This document shows, piece by piece, positions 55,901-58,478 of a stretch of 58,478 nt of DNA. Location: contig JBGQCF010000010.1 in assembly GCA_041495205.1 (NCBI GenBank), positions 1 through 58,478 on the forward strand, read 5' to 3'. Origin of the DNA: JAHFRG01 sp041495205 (GTDB lineage: Bacteria; Pseudomonadota; Gammaproteobacteria; Burkholderiales; JAHFRG01). Within the stretch, counting starts at the first letter, position 1, and every line of letters begins with the position of its first letter. The position numbers were made by a program, and so were the translations under genes. The notes beneath the pieces were generated by a model that worked only from the letters and a program-made list of their open reading frames with translations, did no database searches and had not been told where the DNA came from.

Positions 55901-58478
55901 TGGCACCCTGAAACTGTCGGGAGCTAACTTATACACTGGTTTGACGACGATCAATGCGGGGACGCTGCAGTACGGGATCGCTAATGCATTGTCTAGCGGT
56001 GCGGTCACGGTCAATGACGGCGGGACCTATGATCTGAACGGTTTTTCGGACACCATCGGAGCGCTCACCGTCAATAGTGGCACCACCGGCGGCACGGTCA
56101 CCACGGGTGCCGGCACGCTGACGTTGGGTGGGAACGTCACCTCAACTGGCGGCGCCGCGAACGCCACGATCAGCGGCAACCTGGGATTGGGGGCCGCCAC
56201 CCGCACCTTCACGACCACCAACGCGGCTGATGGTCTGACGGTCTCGGCCGTCATCAGCGGCGCCGCCGTTGGTCTCACGAAAGCCGGCGCCGGCACGCTT
56301 ACCCTCTCGGGCGCCAACACCTACACCGGTGCGACCACGATTGGAGCGGGCACGTTGAATGCGAACGCGAGTGCGGCGATTGGCGATGGCAGCGCCACCA
56401 ACACGCTGATCTTCACGGGCGGTACGTTGCAGGCGGGCGGCGCGATTACCTCGCCAAGCACGCGCGGCGTGACGCTGACGAGCACCGGCATCATTGACAC
56501 CAACGGCACCAACGTGAGTATTGCGGGCGTGGCGAGCGGTGCGGGCGGGCTGACGAAGAACGGCAATGGCACGCTGACCTTGACGGGCATCAACACCTAC
56601 TCAGGCGCGACGACCGTCAGCGCGGGCACCCTGATTGCGGCTGCGGATGGCGCGCTGGGCACGGCCGCGGCGGGCACGACGGTTGCAAGTGGGGCAACGC
56701 TGGGATTCTTGGGTGGCATCAACTATGCGACGGCTGAAGCAGTGACGATCAGCGGCACCGGCGACGCCGGTAACAGTCGCGCCGGGGCGATAGACAACAT
56801 CTCGGGAGCGAACAGCTTTGCGGGAACGATCACAATGGCCTCTGCCAGCACAATTGGATCGTCGGTGAGCACCTTAACGCTAAGCGGCGGCATTACTGGC
56901 AGTAGCAACGCACTGACGTTCGGCGGGGCGGGCAATATCACCGAGTCGGGCGTCATCAGCGGGGCCGGCACGACACTGACAAAGAACGGGACAGGCACGC
57001 TCACGCTGTCCAACGTCGCCAACACCTACACCGGCCAAACCACGATCAACGTCGGCACAGTCAGCGTAGCGAAACTAGCCGACGGGGGTACCAACAGTTC
57101 CTTGGGTGCGACTGCTGCGGCCACGCCGATCCTGCTTGGCAGTGCGACTGCCGCGACACTGTCCTACACCGGCGGTACCGATACCACCGACCGCACTATC
57201 ACCATCAACGGAGCCGGCGGCGGGACGCTTCAAGCCACAGCCGCCGGCACGCTCACGCTCACCGGCGCGCTGAACAACAGTGGCAACCTAGTGACCTTCG
57301 ATACCAACACCGGCAACATCACCGCCTCCGGTGTAATCAGCGGCTCGGGCGATTTGACCAAGAACGGCACCGGCACGCTGACGCTGAGCAATGCGGCCAA
57401 CACATTTACCGGGGCGGTGACCCTTAATAATGGAACGACGAGCGTCACGACGCTGGCCGATTCGGGAACAAACAGTTCGCTCGGTGCTGGCACGACCATT
57501 ACGCTGGGAAGCGCGACAGCGGCGACCCTTTCGTACACCGGTAACACGGTTACCACCAATCGGCCGATCACGCTTGGCGGCGCGGGCGGCGGGACGTTTC
57601 AGATGACGGCAGCGGGGCAGACGCTCACGCTTTCCGGAACGGTGACTGCGACTGCAGGAACGTTGACGCTCGACACAAGCACGAGCAACGCAAACCTCAC
57701 CAATACCTCAAACGACTTTAGTACCGTTCGGATCGCGAGCGGCGGCGCAATATCGCTTGTCGATGCGAACGCCATGACGCTTCTGGGCCCATCAAGCATG
57801 GGCACACTTACCGCACGCACACTCACGGGCGATCTTACGCTTGGCGGAAACATCACGGCAAGCGGCGGCGGCGACTCAATTGTGCTCGCCAGTGCCGCAA
57901 ACTTCATCAATACGGCTGGCGCAACACCGATCGACCCGGGTGCCGGGGGAAGATATCTGATCTACTCGGCTGATCCGACGGCCAATACATTCGGCGGCTT
58001 CGCTTCGCCTGGCAATCTGTTCGGCCGTACCTACACGTCAAATCCGCCGATAACCGTCAGCGCCGGCTTCGGCAATCGATTCGTCTACAGCATTACACCG
58101 ACACTCAACGTCACCGCCGACGCCGGACAGAGCAAGGTCTACGGCAACGCCGACCCTGGAGCTTACACCTTCGGCGTTACAGGACTGGTGGCAGGGGATA
58201 CGACAGGCAGCGCCCTTACCGGCGCGCTGACGCGCACCGCCGGTGAGACGGTATTGGGCGGGCCGTACGCGATCGCGCAGGGCACGCTTGTGGACCAGCT
58301 TGGTTATATAGTCAGCTACACGAGCAACAACTTCGCTATCGGCCAGCGTTCGGTCACCGTCACCGCCGACGCCGGACAGAGCAAGGTCTACGGCAACGCC
58401 GACCCGGCCAGCTTCACCTACGCCAACACGAGCCTCGGCACCGGCACGGCGCTGGTCGGCAGCCTGGCGCGCAACGCC
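52986..58478 (+). CDS. TpsA filamentous-haemagglutinin-like adhesin, cut by window edge
   Basis: An uninterrupted frame of 1,831 codons from ATG 52986 to the right edge. Long charged N-terminus and signal (KLLVAAVATCLALRPAMVSA), then the TPS secretion domain with NPNGILFG (residues 120-127) and WQQFSIGSNE. Near residue 440 the FHA-typical GTLLLDPTAITI. From about 560 to 1480 come many autotransporter-type beta-strand repeats (KTGAGTVTLSGANTYTG-like), then LIYSADPTANTFGGF and, near the edge, two MBG/YDG-type domains beginning TADAGQSKVYGNADP. It is an export substrate of the divergent TpsB and likely a fibrous adhesin. Opposite-strand frames here are shadows. Confidence 0.9.
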   Translation, partial: MIDFLKTLLTRKQRRAFKRKLLVAAVATCLALRPAMVSANPVGPAVVNGNVTFATQGNLLSVTNTPGAIINWQQFSIGSNEATRFIQQSAASAILNRVVGVDPSRILGTLQSNGRVFLINPNGILFGAGSQINVAGLIASTLNLSNEDFLAGRMNFVGDPARAAAVVNQGSITANAGGSVYLVGSAVDNEGVITAPNGNVVLAAGKSVRVTEGATPGVQVEITAPADSTINLSELAYGSGGIYAGLVRNSGVISADSAVRGADGSIILKASNGVTLESGSRVSSNGFDGGRIVVDAQQGTAAVSGSVEAVGSTGHGGSIAMVGEQTGLFDGAHVDASGTNAGGTVLIGGDLHGGAIRDGDLALANSQRTYVATNADIRADALESGDGGKVIVWADDVTRYYGSISVRGGAQSGNGGFVEVSGKGYLDFNGLVDTTVLNGNVGTLLLDPTAITISTAANTIESSGATTFQEATTTTSVLNTTTLQTALVSNNVVVTTVSPAAGTGNITVANAVTWASANTLTLTAENNIAINAAITTGAAGSALILNAAAAVTQAAAGIIGGSGGLTQNGAGTVALNRANTYTGATTINAGTVTVTSVNGLGDTSAGTTVNVGATLAYSGTTTFAAEPLTLNGGTLSRAAGSPTVNGTIDLAADSTITGGGGTLTLGGVISGGGALTKTGAGTVTLSGANTYTGLTTISAGTLALDATGTIAASSGVSNAGTFTIAANKTIDSMTGAGATTLGANTLTIGDASNTSGTYTGVASGVGGGITTAGTGTLTLGGANAYTGATTIGAGSTLALNAAGTIAASSGVSNAGTFTIAANKTIDSMTGAGATTLGANTLTIGDASNTSGTYTGVASGVGGGITKAGTGTLTLTGTNTYTGATTINAGVLSASSLAIGGVASNIGQSTNAAANLVLGGGTLRYTGATVSTDRNFILTAGTTSTVDVTTGGTTLTISGASTNTTGALTKVGSGTLKLSGANLYTGLTTINAGTLQYGIANALSSGAVTVNDGGTYDLNGFSDTIGALTVNSGTTGGTVTTGAGTLTLGGNVTSTGGAANATISGNLGLGAATRTFTTTNAADGLTVSAVISGAAVGLTKAGAGTLTLSGANTYTGATTIGAGTLNANASAAIGDGSATNTLIFTGGTLQAGGAITSPSTRGVTLTSTGIIDTNGTNVSIAGVASGAGGLTKNGNGTLTLTGINTYSGATTVSAGTLIAAADGALGTAAAGTTVASGATLGFLGGINYATAEAVTISGTGDAGNSRAGAIDNISGANSFAGTITMASASTIGSSVSTLTLSGGITGSSNALTFGGAGNITESGVISGAGTTLTKNGTGTLTLSNVANTYTGQTTINVGTVSVAKLADGGTNSSLGATAAATPILLGSATAATLSYTGGTDTTDRTITINGAGGGTLQATAAGTLTLTGALNNSGNLVTFDTNTGNITASGVISGSGDLTKNGTGTLTLSNAANTFTGAVTLNNGTTSVTTLADSGTNSSLGAGTTITLGSATAATLSYTGNTVTTNRPITLGGAGGGTFQMTAAGQTLTLSGTVTATAGTLTLDTSTSNANLTNTSNDFSTVRIASGGAISLVDANAMTLLGPSSMGTLTARTLTGDLTLGGNITASGGGDSIVLASAANFINTAGATPIDPGAGGRYLIYSADPTANTFGGFASPGNLFGRTYTSNPPITVSAGFGNRFVYSITPTLNVTADAGQSKVYGNADPGAYTFGVTGLVAGDTTGSALTGALTRTAGETVLGGPYAIAQGTLVDQLGYIVSYTSNNFAIGQRSVTVTADAGQSKVYGNADPASFTYANTSLGTGTALVGSLARNA
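55105..55581 (+). repeat. Tandem 285-bp duplication in the adhesin gene
   Basis: 55105-55296 and 55390-55581 are identical over 192 bp except one base (GGCGCGGGC versus GGCGCAGGC), with a 285-bp period (95 codons, in frame). It encodes TIAASSGVSNAGTFTIAANK and following residues twice. The near-identity points to a recent duplication and easy copy-number change. Confidence 0.9.
58109..58405 (+). repeat. MBG/YDG domain repeats in the adhesin gene
   Basis: A 48-bp block (58109-58156 and 58358-58405, spacing 249 bp or 83 codons) encodes VTADAGQSKVYGNADP twice without change, marking the start of successive MBG-type beta-domains. The second domain runs off the right edge, so the domain count is unknown. 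Confidence 0.85.

Noticed and set aside
53489..57910. A row of Val/Ala/Pro-rich minus-strand frames under the adhesin
   Set aside because: They all lie in the same antisense phase, have the VVAPV-type composition of mirrored Thr/Gly/Ala repeats, and disappear as genes once the plus-strand TpsA frame is read.
1..58478. CRISPR arrays, tRNA or rRNA genes
   Set aside because: No regularly spaced short direct repeats with unique spacers were seen, and no cloverleaf or rRNA-like sequence was recognised in the intergenic gaps; a tRNA scan would be needed for certainty.

Overview
The window reads as chromosome of a Gram-negative, probably betaproteobacterial (Nitrosomonadales/Burkholderiales-like) methylotroph. 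This is inferred from the gene set: a lanthanide-type methanol dehydrogenase (XoxF) with its cytochrome and XoxJ partner, a partial tetrahydromethanopterin (H4MPT) biosynthesis cluster, the QseE/QseG/QseF-type (GlrK/GlrR) operon, the mrp-dcd-speC block divergent from metG, and lipoproteins and two-partner secretion typical of an outer-membrane organism. No rRNA, tRNA, CRISPR array or complete transposase gene was seen.

Layout. 1-9.1 kb: 5' part of chorismate synthase (cut by the left edge), small hypothetical genes, an M17 aminopeptidase, thyA, an EF-hand/BON protein, the glrK-qseG-glrR sensory operon and folA. 9.1-14.5 kb: ornithine decarboxylase with a newly noticed leader peptide and promoter, dcd, mrp/apbC, metG. 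14.5-21.8 kb: a six-gene hydrogenase-4-like membrane complex (B-C-E-F-G-I order), translationally coupled to metG, whose large subunit has lost both nickel-binding cysteine pairs. 21.8-28.1 kb: perM-like permease, acylphosphatase, dnaE, a small lipoprotein, a TraB/GumN protein. 28.1-34.3 kb: a decayed hydrolase gene, a gltIJKL glutamate/aspartate ABC transporter, nitroreductase-DoxX, pirin, a histidine-kinase remnant, thioredoxin. 34.3-47.0 kb: the methanol-oxidation neighbourhood: protease-TPR protein, xoxJ, xoxG, xoxF, a pterin dehydratase-like protein, type II NADH dehydrogenase, a quinoprotein-relay metallohydrolase, a SoxYZ-like carrier, a DUF2380 protein, a Cys-rich small protein and an AcoR-like sigma-54 activator. 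47.1-50.7 kb: H4MPT biosynthesis genes. 50.7-58.5 kb: a deletion scar joining a truncated LCAT-like lipoprotein to an antitoxin fragment, then a divergent TpsB/TpsA pair. The TpsA adhesin frame stays open to the right edge (at least 1,831 codons).

Across the window lies a family of non-coding mobile repeats with 19-bp terminal inverted repeats (GGAACCTCTGA-type ends) and flanking TA dinucleotides, i.e. MITE-like. I count five larger copies and one 50-bp minimal copy, plus one element of a second TA-flanked family. Four of these insertions sit exactly in the TA of a stop codon, and one provides the ribosome-binding site and half of the start codon of an H4MPT gene.

Working together: XoxF oxidises methanol in the periplasm and passes electrons to XoxG. 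XoxJ and probably the metallohydrolase, SoxYZ-like and DUF2380 proteins support the quinoprotein system. Formaldehyde would be handled by the H4MPT pathway made by the 47-50.7 kb genes. Type II NADH dehydrogenase and the hydrogenase-like complex link to the quinone/NADH pool and ion gradient. These functional links are inference from neighbourhood and family knowledge.
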